This document shows, piece by piece, positions 15,356 to 23,257 of a DNA stretch of 37,128 nucleotides. The position numbers and the translations under genes are program-made. The stretch's first letter is position 1. Every line of letters starts with the position of its first letter. Source of the stretch: an uncultured Ruminococcus sp. (GTDB lineage: Bacteria > Bacillota > Clostridia > Oscillospirales > Ruminococcaceae); the NCBI GenBank assembly GCA_900545285.1, contig UQYK01000017.1, positions 1 through 37,128 of the forward strand. Reading direction: 5' to 3'. The notes under the pieces are model-generated. The model was not told where the DNA came from. It saw only the letters and a list, made by a program, of their open reading frames with translations, and ran no database searches.

Positions 15356-15397
15356 GAAAAAGTGACTCTCATCCTTGTGGGAATTGCTTTTAATGGA

Positions 15398-15427
15398 TTG
15401 ACTCATCCCGCTTTTGTGGAATATAAC
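15398..15427 (+). promoter_or_regulatory. Possible second promoter close to moxR
   Basis: TTGACT (15398-15403) and TATAAC (15422-15427) are 18 bases apart, downstream of the palindrome and 46 bases before the moxR ATG. It could keep the operon transcribed independently of the upstream attenuator and palindrome. Confidence 0.5.
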
Positions 15428-15472
15428 ATAGAGATATCGGCTGTGTTCCGGTATTTACTCAGGAGGAAACTC

Positions 15473-16423
15473 ATGCAAGAATCTGCATTTCAGGCACAGA
15501 CCCGTTCCTTGCCGGCGGCTGTGCTGGCCGAAGTCCGTAAAGCCGTTATTGGAAAAGACCTGATCCTGACAAAGGTTATGATTGCATTTCTGGCAAACGG
15601 ACATGTTCTGATGGAAGATATGCCCGGTGTGGGAAAGACCACGCTGGCGACTGCATTTTCCAAAGCGCTGGGACTCAGCTGCCGGCGCATACAATTCACC
15701 CCGGATGTACTTCCCTCCGATCTGACGGGCTTTTCTGTTTATGAGAAGGAAACCGGTAAATTTGTATTTCAGCCGGGAGCGTTATTCTGCAACCTGCTCC
15801 TGGCAGATGAAATCAACCGGACTTCCAGCAAAACCCAGTCAGCGCTTCTGGAGGCTATGGAAGAGCGGAATGTTACAATCGAGGGCAAAACATATGCGCT
15901 GCCGAAGCCCCATCTTGTCATCGCCACACAAAACCCCCTGGGCTGTGTGGGAACCCAGTCTCTCCCGGAATCGCAGCTGGATCGCTTTCTGATGCGGCTC
16001 CATATGGGATATCCTACATTGCAGGAAGAGGTTTCCATTCTCCGGGGCAGAGCCAGTCAGAATCCGCTGCATCAGATTCAGCCGGTTATCCACGCCGAAC
16101 AGCTATTGGCACTCCAGCAAACTGTCTCTTCGGTTTATGTAGACGACCGGATGTATTATTACGCAGCTTCCATTACCAAAGCAACACGGGAGCACCCGAA
16201 AGTTGCACTGGGTGCCAGTCCGCGCGGCACGCTGGCGCTGATTGCGGCCGGAAAAGCAATGGCCTTTCTCCGCGGCCGGGACTATCTGCTTCCGGATGAT
16301 ATCGCATCCCTATGCCAGGATGTGTTGGCGCATCGTCTGATTGTCCGGAGCGGCGTGGCTGCGGAACAGGTTCTGGCGGAAATTCTCCATTCTATCCCGG
16401 TTCCCACACCGGGCAAACGGTAA
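15473..16423 (+). CDS. MoxR-family AAA+ ATPase
   Basis: MoxR ATPases act as chaperones that assemble or activate membrane or metal-dependent protein complexes. The 316-residue product has Walker A MPGVGKTT (50-57), Walker B LLLADEINR, sensor 1 ATQNP and the arginine-containing LPESQLDRFLM typical of the family. I start at 15473, seven bases after AGGAGG; the longer frame begins inside the palindrome. It heads an operon with a DUF58 protein and a transglutaminase-like membrane protein, a conserved trio in many bacteria whose joint role in envelope or exopolymer handling is suspected but not settled. Confidence 0.93.
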   Translation: MQESAFQAQTRSLPAAVLAEVRKAVIGKDLILTKVMIAFLANGHVLMEDMPGVGKTTLATAFSKALGLSCRRIQFTPDVLPSDLTGFSVYEKETGKFVFQPGALFCNLLLADEINRTSSKTQSALLEAMEERNVTIEGKTYALPKPHLVIATQNPLGCVGTQSLPESQLDRFLMRLHMGYPTLQEEVSILRGRASQNPLHQIQPVIHAEQLLALQQTVSSVYVDDRMYYYAASITKATREHPKVALGASPRGTLALIAAGKAMAFLRGRDYLLPDDIASLCQDVLAHRLIVRSGVAAEQVLAEILHSIPVPTPGKR

Positions 16424-16429
16424 CGCATT

Positions 16430-17557
16430 ATGTGGCAGGTGAAACTTCTCTATGCCATCTTTGCCGGCATTGCTTTTTTGTTTTCGGTGTTATACCTTCC
16501 GAATTTTTCTGTTTATCTGCTGGTGTGCATTTTGCTTTTTCCCATTTTGCTGTGGATTTCTGTGCGCATTTGCAGAACACATATCCAAGTAAAGCTGCTG
16601 TTCCCTAATGGTAATCTTTTTCCGCGCAGCAGTTTTACCGGTACAATCATTTTGAAAAATACTTCCTGGATTCCGATTAGCACCGCAGCAGTGTCATTAT
16701 CCGCCGTACACTCCATTTCCGGAGAAACCATTTCCTTTGAACAGCAGGCGGCCATTCCGCCCAAAGGGACCGCAAGGCTGACGTTTTCGCTGCGGTCAGA
16801 TCACTGTGGCTATATTTCCATCCATCTGGAAAAAATCCTCCTTCTGGACAGTCTCCACCTGTTTTCCTGCACCAAGCCGCTGGAAACACGACAAGATCTT
16901 CTGATTCAGCCCCGGATTCCGGAGCCGCCGGAACAAATCGCGCTTTCGGTAGCCTCTTCCGGTGATACATTGCAGGCAGTACCGGAGCCGGAAGAATTGA
17001 TGGGTGTCCGGGAGTACCGCCAGGGAGACCGGATGCGCTTTATTCACTGGAAGCTCAGCAGTCGGTTCCCGGATCCAGTTGTTCGGGAATTCGGTGTTCC
17101 GGTTTCAACTGCGGTCACTGCTGTTTTTCTCTATGGAATGGAAACCGGTGTTCCGAATTTCGCTGGCCGCCTGGATACAATGCTGGAAGCCATGTCTGCA
17201 TTGACATACGCCGTCTGCGCAAAAGGGCAGTCAATCACATGGACGGTTTCCAACGGCACAAGCTGTAAGCGGTTTGTGCTTGCTGCTCCGGCAGAACTGA
17301 TACCTCTGTATGATCAGTTTCTGCACGAAGCACCGTCTGCCGCACCAGTTCACTGCCAGGATCTTGTACTTTCTGCAAATGCAGATGCCGCATCCTTTTA
17401 TATTACAGATGCAGTTGTGCAGGTTCCGGCATCTTCTACCGTATTTACGGCAATTCCCTTTTCCAGCGACGCACAGACTGTTTTTCTTCCGGCAGGTTCC
17501 AGCGCGGAAACGGTTTACCGTACATTATCGAAATCTTCTGAGAGGAATATGGTATGA
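16430..17557 (+). CDS. DUF58 domain protein
   Basis: The 375-residue product has two N-terminal membrane helices (about residues 5-45), a beta-rich middle and the DUF58 signature YRQGDRMRFIHWKLSSR (about residues 195-211). DUF58 proteins are regular partners of MoxR ATPases and may contain a von Willebrand factor A-like fold. The start is six bases after the moxR stop with only a weak ribosome binding site, which suggests translational coupling. The end overlaps the next gene by four bases (ATGA). The biochemical role is unknown. Confidence 0.9.
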   Translation: MWQVKLLYAIFAGIAFLFSVLYLPNFSVYLLVCILLFPILLWISVRICRTHIQVKLLFPNGNLFPRSSFTGTIILKNTSWIPISTAAVSLSAVHSISGETISFEQQAAIPPKGTARLTFSLRSDHCGYISIHLEKILLLDSLHLFSCTKPLETRQDLLIQPRIPEPPEQIALSVASSGDTLQAVPEPEELMGVREYRQGDRMRFIHWKLSSRFPDPVVREFGVPVSTAVTAVFLYGMETGVPNFAGRLDTMLEAMSALTYAVCAKGQSITWTVSNGTSCKRFVLAAPAELIPLYDQFLHEAPSAAPVHCQDLVLSANADAASFYITDAVVQVPASSTVFTAIPFSSDAQTVFLPAGSSAETVYRTLSKSSERNMV

Positions 17558-20145
17558 AAAAAGCTCCGATTTCTGCGGATGCAGCACTGCATGCAGAAAC
17601 GCATGCATCCTATCTGCTGTCTATCTCCCGGCATAATTGGTGGATGCTGCTGACACCTTTTCTGGCGCTGCTGGGATTCGTCGGCACGATGGCTTCGCTT
17701 CTCACGCTTTACCAGCCATCATGCAGCACGTCTTGGGTTTTGCTGACCTCCGGCGGCATTTTTCTTCTCGCCGGCGGATTACAATATCTCAAACGAACCG
17801 GCGGCATCTGGACTGCCGCAATTGTTCTTGGGATTCTCACACTTGTTCTGTTACGCGGTTCCCTGATCACAACCGGACTGCAATATTTCATCAACACCAT
17901 CTATGAAAATGCCTATCACACGGAAATTGCCTATTTTCAGATCAAAAGCAGCATTTCTGAAACGGAATCTGTTTCGTTTCTGCTGTGTTGTGTAGGCGGT
18001 CTTCTGGCATGCTTCTTTTCCTATTTCACCATACGCAGGCCGCAGTTTCTGCTGCCTGCGCTGCTCTCCTTCCTGCTGCTGGAACCCGGCCTGTATCTCG
18101 GGTTGCCGCTGGTGCCGATTGCGGCAGCGCCTCTTCTGGCATACTGGTGCGGCATGCTCTCCATGCGTCTGATTTTGCGGCGCACACTTCCCACAAAGGC
18201 AATTCAGAACACAGCTGCAATTTGCGGAACCGGCACGGCGCTGGCCACTGCCGCCCTTTATACGCTGCTGGTTCTTCTCGGCACCTGGACGGGCTACACC
18301 CGTTCTGAAGCAGACTGGGAGCGAAAGCGGAATTTATCCCAGAGCTTTTCCAATTTGCAGCTTCCTTCAGCACTGCAAAACCTGGGCAGTTCCCTTGGTC
18401 TGTATCACGACCCGGATGTTTCCCAGCTAGGCACCAAAAACAAACTGGAATTTGAAGGAAAACCTGTACTGTCAGCAACATTTGACACACTGCCTCAGAG
18501 CGCAATCTATTTAAAAGGCTATACCGGCAGTGAATACCGCAATAACTGCTGGTATCCGCTGGACAAAGCAGAAAGCAACCACGACCAGAGTACTGTCACA
18601 CAGATCATCAAAACTTATGACTGTGCACCCCAGAATTTCGCCTTTCTCTTTCAACGTTCCTTCCTCCCCCAGGCAAATCTGATTCAGTGTACCATTCAGT
18701 TGGAGCAAAAAGATAACCGATACTATGCCCCGTATGATGCCTACTCGGACACGGCCGCTTACTCCAATGATGCAAAGTGGGAGCCATATAAGCATGCAGA
18801 TTCCTACTCCTGGACGATTTCACAGCCGCAGGAGTTTCTCCTGGACGCTTTAAATCAGGCTCCTTTGGAAGAATATACATTTTCTCAGGATCAGAATTCC
18901 AGCAATGATGCTGTCAGTGGATTCCTGCATGACCTTGGCATTACAGAGAATACCATCCCTGTAAACGCCCGCTTTCCGCTGACACAGGCCGCCACGGTAC
19001 CTTCTGCAATTGAAGGAAAAGTCATTCCTGCCGCGATCATGGAATCCACCCTCTACCGGAATTTTGCCAAAGCATCCTACCTGCAAATCCCGAAAACCTC
19101 GGCTATGCAAAAGGTCTATGATGCGCTGCCAGAGAGTATTCTCTCACGACGAAATCCCACCACGGCCGCCGGACAGTATGAAGCACTAAACGCCATCCGG
19201 AAATGGATGGCTTCCACTACCACGTATACCACAGAACCGGGAAAAACGCCGGGGAACCGGGACTTTACCGCTTTTTTTCTGCTGGAAAATCAAAAAGGCT
19301 ATTGTGTTCACTACGCAACAGCCGGTACGATCCTCGCCCGATATCTGGGGATTCCGGCGCGCTACTGTGAGGGATACCTGATCGGCTCGGATGTGCTGCA
19401 AAAAGCGTCACAGACCAAAATTACTGTAACAGACAAACAATCCCACGCCTGGTGTGAATTTTATATCGATGGCTATGGCTGGGTTCCGTTTGAAATGACG
19501 CCGGGATATTATGATCCGGATGTATTTGCGCAGAATGCACAGGTTACGCCGCCGCAAACGACCACTACCACTGCGCCGGCAGTGACACAGACAACAACAG
19601 TTTCTCTTGCGGCCGGCGGGCAACAGAGTTCCTACTCTCTTCAAAGCTCCGGCATAACTTCTGTAACCACCACCCGCACAAAGGCATCCACAGATGACAC
19701 GCAAAAACATCACAGCACACTATCCCCTGTCTTCTGGATTTTGCCGGTGCTGCTCTTCATCGCTGGTGTTTGGTTCTCACGCTTCTTCATTCTGCAAAGA
19801 CGCAGCCGGTGCATCCGGGATATAAGCCACCCCAAGCAGGCAGTTTTCACGGCATATCATACCCTGCTTCGGCTGCTGCAATTGATTGGAATTTCCTATC
19901 ACGGCCAGCTGCTGCTGGAATATCAGGAGGAAGCCGAAAAGGCACTGGCGGAAAGGCACCTTCCCACGGAAGCTGTTCAGCTGCTCATTCCACTTACACT
20001 ATCTGTAGATATGGGGCAAAAGACACCGTCTGCCGCAGAAATTCACCAAGCGGCGGCAGCTTTGGAAGCATTGCAGCAAGCGGTCAGCAGCTCCTGCAAT
20101 CCATTCCGGCGATTCTTCCTGAAATATTTGCATCACCTTTGTTAG
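17554..20145 (+). CDS. Transglutaminase-like membrane protein (TgpA-type)
   Basis: The 863-residue protein has about six N-terminal helices (residues 25-250, DUF3488-like), a large extracellular part with a transglutaminase core, a Thr-rich linker (about 665-730), one more helix (about 730-750) and a cytoplasmic DUF4129-like tail. The papain-like catalytic residues are visible: Cys584 in GYCVHYA, His631 in SHAWCEFY, and an acidic third residue, Glu647 in WVPFEMTPGY, where Asp is more usual. Such proteins may crosslink or cleave peptides at the cell surface; the substrate is unknown. It overlaps the DUF58 gene by ATGA and completes the MoxR-DUF58-transglutaminase trio. Confidence 0.9.
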   Translation: MKKAPISADAALHAETHASYLLSISRHNWWMLLTPFLALLGFVGTMASLLTLYQPSCSTSWVLLTSGGIFLLAGGLQYLKRTGGIWTAAIVLGILTLVLLRGSLITTGLQYFINTIYENAYHTEIAYFQIKSSISETESVSFLLCCVGGLLACFFSYFTIRRPQFLLPALLSFLLLEPGLYLGLPLVPIAAAPLLAYWCGMLSMRLILRRTLPTKAIQNTAAICGTGTALATAALYTLLVLLGTWTGYTRSEADWERKRNLSQSFSNLQLPSALQNLGSSLGLYHDPDVSQLGTKNKLEFEGKPVLSATFDTLPQSAIYLKGYTGSEYRNNCWYPLDKAESNHDQSTVTQIIKTYDCAPQNFAFLFQRSFLPQANLIQCTIQLEQKDNRYYAPYDAYSDTAAYSNDAKWEPYKHADSYSWTISQPQEFLLDALNQAPLEEYTFSQDQNSSNDAVSGFLHDLGITENTIPVNARFPLTQAATVPSAIEGKVIPAAIMESTLYRNFAKASYLQIPKTSAMQKVYDALPESILSRRNPTTAAGQYEALNAIRKWMASTTTYTTEPGKTPGNRDFTAFFLLENQKGYCVHYATAGTILARYLGIPARYCEGYLIGSDVLQKASQTKITVTDKQSHAWCEFYIDGYGWVPFEMTPGYYDPDVFAQNAQVTPPQTTTTTAPAVTQTTTVSLAAGGQQSSYSLQSSGITSVTTTRTKASTDDTQKHHSTLSPVFWILPVLLFIAGVWFSRFFILQRRSRCIRDISHPKQAVFTAYHTLLRLLQLIGISYHGQLLLEYQEEAEKALAERHLPTEAVQLLIPLTLSVDMGQKTPSAAEIHQAAAALEALQQAVSSSCNPFRRFFLKYLHHLC

Positions 20146-20188
20146 CCCTTACCCCCAATCATCCCCCATAATGAAAGGAGTTTTCTCT

Positions 20189-20812
20189 ATGAAACTAAAA
20201 TCCGCCGCATCTAAACGCACGTTTTACATTTTAATTCCCTTTGTTCTGCCGCTGTGCATGATTGCCATGGGTATTCTCCTTATGGTCAATGAAAATTTCT
20301 TTAACAGAATCTTCATGATTCTCGGCAGCATCCTTGCCTTTGTCGGGCTTATCAAAATCATTCTCTATGCCGCGCAAAAAACTACCACAGCCTCGCAAAA
20401 GCCGCTTTTTTCCGGAATTGCCTTTCTTATGGTCGGCGTTTTGCTCATTGTGCTCCCCTTTGCCGTGAACACTTTGATTCCGGTACTGATTGGCCTGGCA
20501 ATTCTGAGCAGCGGCATTTCCGGTGTTGCCAATACCATGGCTTTTCGCCGGGAGGGCGAGAATCTGATTGTTCCGCTGCTGTTTGCCATTACCAACTGCA
20601 TTCTGGGAATTTTTGTGCTGATCTATGTACTGTTTATCAATTCCTATTCCGGCTGGAACATCTTAGGAATTTTCATGATCATTAGCGGTGTTCTGCGGAT
20701 TTTCAATGAAATTGCAGCCCGGCTCTGCGGCAAATCCAATCCAAACATCCATGTATCTGCAACAATTGAAACCAGTGCCGAACCGATTCCGGAAAGTGAG
20801 GAAAACGAATAA
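20189..20812 (+). CDS. DUF308 (HdeD-like) membrane protein
   Basis: The 207-residue product has six hydrophobic helices in three hairpins, as in the DUF308 family, with a charged C-terminal tail. The conserved pattern FAVGLIKIILYA-like and LAILSSGISGVANTM segments support the call. I start at 20189 because AAAGGAG is eight bases upstream; the earlier in-frame ATG at 20171 lies at that ribosome binding site. It follows the transglutaminase gene by 43 bases and is immediately followed, without a gap, by the PHP phosphatase gene. Its function is unknown; in enteric bacteria the relative HdeD is linked to acid resistance. Confidence 0.8.
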   Translation: MKLKSAASKRTFYILIPFVLPLCMIAMGILLMVNENFFNRIFMILGSILAFVGLIKIILYAAQKTTTASQKPLFSGIAFLMVGVLLIVLPFAVNTLIPVLIGLAILSSGISGVANTMAFRREGENLIVPLLFAITNCILGIFVLIYVLFINSYSGWNILGIFMIISGVLRIFNEIAARLCGKSNPNIHVSATIETSAEPIPESEENE

Positions 20813-21601
20813 ATGCCCGCAAATTATCATACACACACTGCACGCTGCCACCACGCCTGGGGCGAAGATAAGGAATATGTAGAACAAGCCATTGCTGCCG
20901 GTATGCAAGTTCTGGGATTTTCTGACCACTGCCCATGGATTTTCCCGAAAGATTACACTTCAAAAACGCGCATGGCACCAGAAATGCTGGACGATTATTT
21001 CACAACAATTGACCGGCTGCGGCAGGAGTACAAAAATGATATCACAATTTATACCGGCTTTGAATCCGAATATGTTCCAAAGCTGATGGAAGAACAGGAA
21101 AAGCTGCTGTCTGATTATCCCGTTGATTACATGATCTTAGGAGAACATTTCATGGAAAATGAAATGACAGGCCCCTATACCGGCCTTCCTACAGATCAGG
21201 AAGCGGATCTCCGGCGCTATGTCGATCTTGTGATCGAAGGCATGGAAACTGGAAAATATGTCTATGTGGCGCATCCGGATTTGCTCCACTACACCGGCCC
21301 GGACGAAATCTACGAAAAACATTTCCTCCGTCTCTGCCAGTATCTGAAGCAAAAACAGATTCCGGTGGAGATCAATCTGCTGGGCGTTGTAGAACACCGG
21401 CACTACACTTCAGAACGGTTTCTGAAAATCGCTGAAAAAGCAGGGAATTCCGTTATCATTGGCTGTGATGCCCACACACCGGATCGTCTGTCTACACAGG
21501 AATATCTGGAGACCTGTCGGAATCTGGCAGAGAAATTCCATCTCCCGGTTGTAGATTTTCTTCCGGGACTAGGGCCGGACACAGCGTGCGTTTTAAAATG
21601 A
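20813..21601 (+). CDS. hisJ: Histidinol-phosphatase, PHP family (HisJ-like)
   Basis: HisJ/HisK dephosphorylates histidinol phosphate, the penultimate step of histidine synthesis in Bacillota. The 262-residue product has all PHP metal motifs: YHTHTARCHHAW near the N-terminus, GFSDHCPW (34-41), GFESEYVP, LGEHFMENE, AHPDLLHYTGP and CDAHTPDRL. Length and motif spacing match HisJ rather than the YciV-type protein at 1816-2685. The start directly follows the DUF308 stop, with GAGG 11 bases before. No other his gene is near, so it may be a lone his gene or a phosphatase with another substrate. Its end overlaps the csoR remnant by ATGA. Confidence 0.8.
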   Translation: MPANYHTHTARCHHAWGEDKEYVEQAIAAGMQVLGFSDHCPWIFPKDYTSKTRMAPEMLDDYFTTIDRLRQEYKNDITIYTGFESEYVPKLMEEQEKLLSDYPVDYMILGEHFMENEMTGPYTGLPTDQEADLRRYVDLVIEGMETGKYVYVAHPDLLHYTGPDEIYEKHFLRLCQYLKQKQIPVEINLLGVVEHRHYTSERFLKIAEKAGNSVIIGCDAHTPDRLSTQEYLETCRNLAEKFHLPVVDFLPGLGPDTACVLK

Positions 21602-21723
21602 AACAATGTATGGATTCGGATAATCTGCATCGCCGTCTGAAAAAGATTGTCGGACAGGTGCAGGCAATCGACCGCATGATTGATGAGGATGTCCCGTGTG
21701 AAGATATTCTCTCCCAGCGATAA
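21598..21723 (+). pseudogene. CsoR/FrmR-type repressor, truncated remnant
   Basis: The frame beginning ATGAAACAATG gives 41 residues, with LHRRLKKIVGQVQAIDRMID and then EDVPCEDILSQR and a stop. This matches the first helix and the conserved Cys of the CsoR/FrmR (DUF156) metal- or formaldehyde-responsive repressors, which are normally about 85-100 residues. The family would continue ILxQxxAxRSAL, but here an unrelated reductase tail takes over in another frame. The start overlaps hisJ by four bases, so it was once a co-transcribed gene. A 41-residue product could still be made but lacks the second Cys/His ligands. Confidence 0.82.
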
Positions 21724-21923
21724 AGCGATTCCTGCTGCAAAAAGATGTGGTCATTATCCCGAAATCCACACACAAGGAACACATACAGGAAAACTTCGAT
21801 ATCTTTGATTTTGCTCTGACGGATACAGAAATGACACAGCTTAAAGCGCTGGATACCGGAAAGAGCCTCTTTTTCTCCCATCACGACCCTGAAACCGTAG
21901 AATGGTTTATGTCAATTTTCTAA
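21720..21923 (+). pseudogene. Aldo/keto reductase, C-terminal remnant
   Basis: From 21720 the frame reads IKRFLLQKDVVIIPKSTHK, then ENFDIFDFALTDTEMTQL and LDTGKSLFFSHHDPETVEWF, ending at TAA 21921-21923. This is the last about 67 residues of an aldo/keto reductase (normal length about 280), including the NADPH-binding IPKS motif. No N-terminal three quarters, start codon or ribosome binding site is present. The frame differs from the csoR remnant, and the join is at about 21715-21722, as expected for a single deletion that removed the sequence between two neighbouring genes. Confidence 0.85.
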
Positions 21924-21979
21924 GCATACGGTCTTCACAAAAGAGATACAAACTTTTTGCAGATAGATGATCAAATTAC

Positions 21980-22008
21980 TTGACAAATTGTACATCATCT
22001 GGTATAAT
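21980..22008 (+). promoter_or_regulatory. Consensus promoter of the thi operon
   Basis: A perfect -35 TTGACA (21980-21985) and perfect -10 TATAAT (22003-22008) are 17 bases apart. It is the strongest-looking promoter in the window. Transcription would start near 22015, about 160 bases before thiS. Confidence 0.92.
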
Positions 22009-22030
22009 AAGAAAGAACTGAAAAAGCGTA

Positions 22031-22070
22031 AGAAAATGGGGTGCACCACCACGGGTGCAGCCCATTTTCT
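22031..22070 (+). promoter_or_regulatory. Stable leader hairpin upstream of thiS
   Basis: AGAAAATGGG (22031-22040) pairs with CCCATTTTCT (22061-22070), and after one G-G mismatch TGCACC (22042-22047) pairs with GGTGCA (22054-22059), giving 16 pairs. It begins about 16 bases after the predicted transcription start and is followed by GTCTATTTGC rather than a clean U run. It may be an attenuator, a 5' stabilising stem or a protein-binding site. The TPP riboswitch core sequences (CUGAGA and the CCAGCG region) were not found in the leader. A second, weaker inverted repeat CAGAAAAA/TTTTTCTG lies at about 22080-22110. Confidence 0.6.
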
Positions 22071-22176
22071 GTCTATTTGCAGAAAAAACAGGGAAAGGGC
22101 GCTTTTTCTGATCTATTTTCAAGCAAAACATTCCCTATTTGCGGAGCGTTATTTCAGAACAGGAGGGGACAAATTT

Positions 22177-22371
22177 ATGCTGGTAAACGGAAAAACCATT
22201 CCTTTGGACAAGCCAATGACACTGCTGGAACTACTGCAAGCACAAGGCTATCAGCTTTCCCGGATTGCAGTGGAATGCAACGAAGTGATTATTTCCAAAG
22301 CAGACTACGGAACACTGGAGCTTTCAGAATCCGATGTGATTGAAGTTGTCAGCTTTATGGGCGGCGGTTAA
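22177..22371 (+). CDS. thiS: Sulfur carrier protein ThiS
   Basis: ThiS carries sulfur as a C-terminal thiocarboxylate for thiazole formation. The 64-residue product is full length with the ubiquitin-like fold pattern (MLVNGKTIPL, IAVECNEVI, SDVIEVVSFM) and the required C-terminal GG (MGGG). The start at 22177 has AGGAGGGG upstream. No thiF, the adenylyltransferase that activates ThiS, lies in this window. Confidence 0.95.
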   Translation: MLVNGKTIPLDKPMTLLELLQAQGYQLSRIAVECNEVIISKADYGTLELSESDVIEVVSFMGGG

Positions 22372-22464
22372 ACAATTCGCCGCTTGGACAATTTGGTGCA
22401 GGATTGTCTGAACACTCTATCTACCTGCACACACTTGAGATCAAATGTGAGAGGAACTGATTGT

Positions 22465-23244
22465 ATGCAAGCCATAAAAAAAGATACTTTTATGTTAGGC
22501 GGAAAAGAATTTCATTCCCGTTTTATTCTGGGATCCGGCAAATTTTCCTTGCAGCTGATTCATGATGTCATGGAATACGGCGGCAGTGAAATTGCAACGA
22601 TTGCACTGCGCCGCGCAAATGCAGACAGCCCGGAAAACATCCTGGACTTTCTGCCGGAGCACCTGACACTGCTGCCCAATACTTCCGGCGCACGAAATGC
22701 AGAAGAGGCTGTGCGCATTGCCCGTCTTTCCCGTGCGCTAGGCTGCGGCGATTTTGTAAAGATCGAGGTTATCCCGGATGCAAAATATCTGCTTCCTGAC
22801 AATACAGAAACCATCCGCGCCACAGAAATTCTGGCTAAAGAGGGCTTTCATGTGCTCCCTTACATGTACCCAGATCTGATTGCAGCACGCCGCCTGGCCG
22901 ATGCCGGTGCAGCAGCAATTATGCCGCTGGGTGCGCCCATTGGCAGCAACAAGGGACTGCGGACAAAGGACTTTATTCAGATTCTCATTGATGAGATCGA
23001 TCTGCCGATTATTGTAGATGCCGGCATCGGTGCGCCCTCACAGGCCTGTGAAGCCATGGAAATGGGTGCAGCTGCGGTTATGGCGAATACCGCAGTGGCA
23101 ACCGCTGACAACTGCCCCATGATGGCACATGCCTTCAAGCTTGCAATTGAGGCTGGCCGTGCCGCATATCTGGCAAAGCTGGGACGCGTCCTGGAATCCG
23201 GCGCAGAGGCATCCAGCCCTCTGACTGGATTCTTACAGGATTAA
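22465..23244 (+). CDS. thiG: Thiazole synthase ThiG
   Basis: ThiG forms the thiazole phosphate ring from deoxyxylulose 5-phosphate, ThiS thiocarboxylate and dehydroglycine. The 259-residue TIM-barrel protein shows the family sequence: FHSRFILGSGKFS, then ATIALRRANADSPENIL with the active-site region, LPNTSGARNAEEAVRIARL, KIEVIPDAKYLLPD, AAIMPLGAPIGSNKGL and VDAGIGAPSQACEAMEMGA. I start at 22465 with AGAGGAAC upstream; an in-frame ATG at 22495 would also leave the conserved core whole. The 93 bases between thiS and thiG hold no recognised feature. Confidence 0.95.
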   Translation: MQAIKKDTFMLGGKEFHSRFILGSGKFSLQLIHDVMEYGGSEIATIALRRANADSPENILDFLPEHLTLLPNTSGARNAEEAVRIARLSRALGCGDFVKIEVIPDAKYLLPDNTETIRATEILAKEGFHVLPYMYPDLIAARRLADAGAAAIMPLGAPIGSNKGLRTKDFIQILIDEIDLPIIVDAGIGAPSQACEAMEMGAAAVMANTAVATADNCPMMAHAFKLAIEAGRAAYLAKLGRVLESGAEASSPLTGFLQD

Positions 23245-23257
23245 GGAGGGACATGCC

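Noticed and set aside
15263..15472. N-terminal extension of the moxR frame
   Set aside because: It begins inside the palindrome, lacks a ribosome binding site, and a strong AGGAGG with ATG lies at 15473.
21931..21940. GTCTTCACAA, identical to part of the palindrome end at 15200-15209, next to the reductase remnant
   Set aside because: A ten-base match in 37 kb can occur by chance and no paired end was found nearby, so I do not call a second element or link it to the deletion.
22031..22075. GGGGTGCACC in the thi leader as the start of a TPP riboswitch
   Set aside because: Only the first few bases resemble the THI element. The CUGAGA and CCAGCG core segments are missing, and the bases are fully used in a simple hairpin.
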